From positions 57,653-121,652 of the forward strand of contig CAYPPG010000015.1 of NCBI GenBank assembly GCA_964412555.1: a DNA stretch of 64,000 nucleotides, read 5' to 3'. Source of the stretch: CAYPPG01 sp964412555. Lineage in GTDB: Bacteria > Hinthialibacterota > Hinthialibacteria > Hinthialibacterales > Hinthialibacteraceae. The position numbers were made by a program, and so were the translations under genes. Position 1 is the first letter of the stretch. The number at the start of each line of letters is the position of its first letter. Below are positions 63,070 through 64,000 of this stretch, piece after piece. The notes below the pieces were generated by a model. The model worked only from the letters and a program-made list of their open reading frames with translations, was not told the DNA's origin and did not search any database.

Positions 63070-63756
63070 ATGAAAAAGATTTATATCCAAATGAGCGTTG
63101 CTGCAATTGTTGTAGGAGTAATCATGTATGCTGTACTTTCATCTGATGCACAACGAGGTTTTAGGGGGCCGCGGGGGGAGGCTTCAGAATTAGAAAAACC
63201 TCCTGTTCCCAAAGACGACTATGAAAGAAAGATTCTTGCTGTTCTTGATGATATTTATGAAAACCAGAGATTCCAGAATGTCCCAAAAGAAAATGGACGT
63301 GTATTAAGGCTTTTTGCTGAATCCATGAATGCAAAAAATGTTGTCGAAATTGGAACTTCGACAGGGATCTCAGCCATTTGGTTAGGGATGGCTCTTCGGA
63401 AAAATTAAGGAAAACTCACCACTTATGAAATCAATAAAGAACGGGCGGAAATGGCTATCGCGAATTTTAAACGGGCTGGATTGAATGAGGTCATCACCCT
63501 TGTTCTAGGGGATGCGCATGAAGAAGTCAAAAAATTGAAAGAGACAATCGACATTCTTTTCCTCGATGCGGATAAAGATGGATACATCGATTATCTAAAC
63601 AAACTTCTTCCTCTTATCCGGCCGGGTGGATTGATTATTGCAGACAATATCAACTCAAGAATGGCTGATCCCAGGTTTTTGCAAGCTATCAACACCAATC
63701 CAAATTTGGAAACGATTATCCGGATGGGAATGAGTTTCTCTCTGAAAAAGAAATAG
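63070..63756 (+). pseudogene. O-methyltransferase (COMT-like) interrupted by an in-frame TAA
   Basis: One frame carries a signal-anchor N-terminus (IQMSVAAIVVGVIMYAVLSS), then RLFAESMNAKNVVEIGTSTG (SAM motif), and a TAA at 63406. The same frame resumes GKLTTYEINKERAEMAI, DILFLDADKDGYIDYL, LIRPGGLIIADNI. The family is catechol/caffeoyl-type O-methyltransferase. The stop splits the SAM domain. The start is 63070 after AAAGGAG. Either pseudogene or recoding; sequencing error is also possible. Confidence 0.8.
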
Positions 63757-63858
63757 CATTTCCTCCACAATAAATGCCTTCCCCTAAATTGAGGAGGGCA
63801 TTTGTTGTTTCGTCATATACTGAGTAGTTTTAAGTGTTATATTTTGAGTAGGGTAATG

Positions 63859-63903
63859 TGGGCCATGAAGGAATCGAACCTTCAACCTGCTGATTAAGAG
63901 TCC
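63859..63903 (-). other. 3' half of a tRNA-Lys-like gene
   Basis: Minus strand: GACTCTTAATCAG (anticodon stem-loop with CTT), then GAAGG-TTCGATT-CCTTC (perfect T-arm), ATGGCCC (3' acceptor strand) and A. The D-arm and 5' acceptor strand are absent; the sequence upstream is AT-rich and unrelated. Half-tRNAs like this are typical products of integration at a tRNA 3' end. Confidence 0.75.
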
Positions 63904-64000
63904 GGAATATATAATAAGTACGAGTAAGTAAGGGTAAACATAAAGCAAGAAAAATCAACAAATTACACAAATTTCTCTTTCGTTGGATATCACTATAATT

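Overview
The window is bacterial and most likely comes from a metagenome-assembled genome. Two runs of exactly 100 N (10086-10185 and 44857-44956) each interrupt a tandem repeat array. No rRNA or ribosomal protein genes are present, so taxonomy rests on gene content only: many isolated pseudopilin-like proteins with a GFTLIELLIVVAIIGILAAIAVPNF-type N-terminus, sulfatase and sialidase-like secreted proteins, twin-arginine-tagged sugar enzymes, toxin-antitoxin genes, and abundant intergenic palindromes. This resembles environmental lineages around Planctomycetota, Omnitrophota, Sumerlaeota, Hydrogenedentota or Hinthialibacterota. That placement is inference.

Layout. 1-5600 (minus strand): TPR-like secreted protein, miaB, a VapBC-type pair, valS. 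5600-7140: decayed genes (Uma2 remnant, a sulfatase 3' end joined to an amidohydrolase 5' end). 7300-10000: pseudopilin, secreted beta-rich protein, ferritin-like helical protein. 9988-10360: 44-bp tandem palindrome array with a gap. 11400-15000: gene-poor repeat-rich stretch, then a toxin-antitoxin island (dead addiction-module antitoxin, HicAB, HTH antitoxin, YgiT zinc finger, DUF433 with a truncated DUF5615). 15000-27900: B12-binding radical SAM protein, nucleotide-sugar genes (DegT aminotransferase, nucleotidyltransferase, epimerase, UDP-glucuronate decarboxylase), a candidate small RNA or leader before a pseudopilin gene, a sodium:solute symporter and a TrmN6-like methyltransferase. 28100-43750: membrane and secreted proteins with housekeeping genes rarA, birA, sppA, a wecA-type transferase, a DUF1015 gene and a class A penicillin-binding protein. 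43990-46670: methyltransferase, two palindrome arrays, XerC/D-type recombinase, small split ORFs. 47100-49930: CDP-paratose 2-epimerase-like gene, Uma2, dead PIN toxin, MntA/HepT pair. 49950-53760: membrane protein, fmt, def, LOG protein. 53890-61000: secreted proteins, a fatty acid desaturase fused in frame to a pseudopilin, MFS transporter, dockerin-like protein, mannonate dehydratase-like protein, GlcG/HbpS-like protein, pseudopilin. 61000-64000: DUF2442, sialidase-like protein, remnants of a two-component system, an O-methyltransferase interrupted by a stop codon, and the 3' half of a tRNA-Lys.

Themes. (1) Four scattered pseudopilin-like proteins share a C-terminal signature of the form [YF]D-x-[ST]-N-G-L-x-S-x-G, and one is the tail of a desaturase. 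(2) At least six families of intergenic palindromes occur, several with paired changes that preserve the stem. (3) Several loci keep one or both gene ends but have lost the interior, which indicates repeated internal deletion or assembly collapse. (4) Nucleotide-sugar genes are dispersed rather than in one operon and probably feed surface polysaccharide. (5) Toxin-antitoxin modules are numerous and in all stages of decay.
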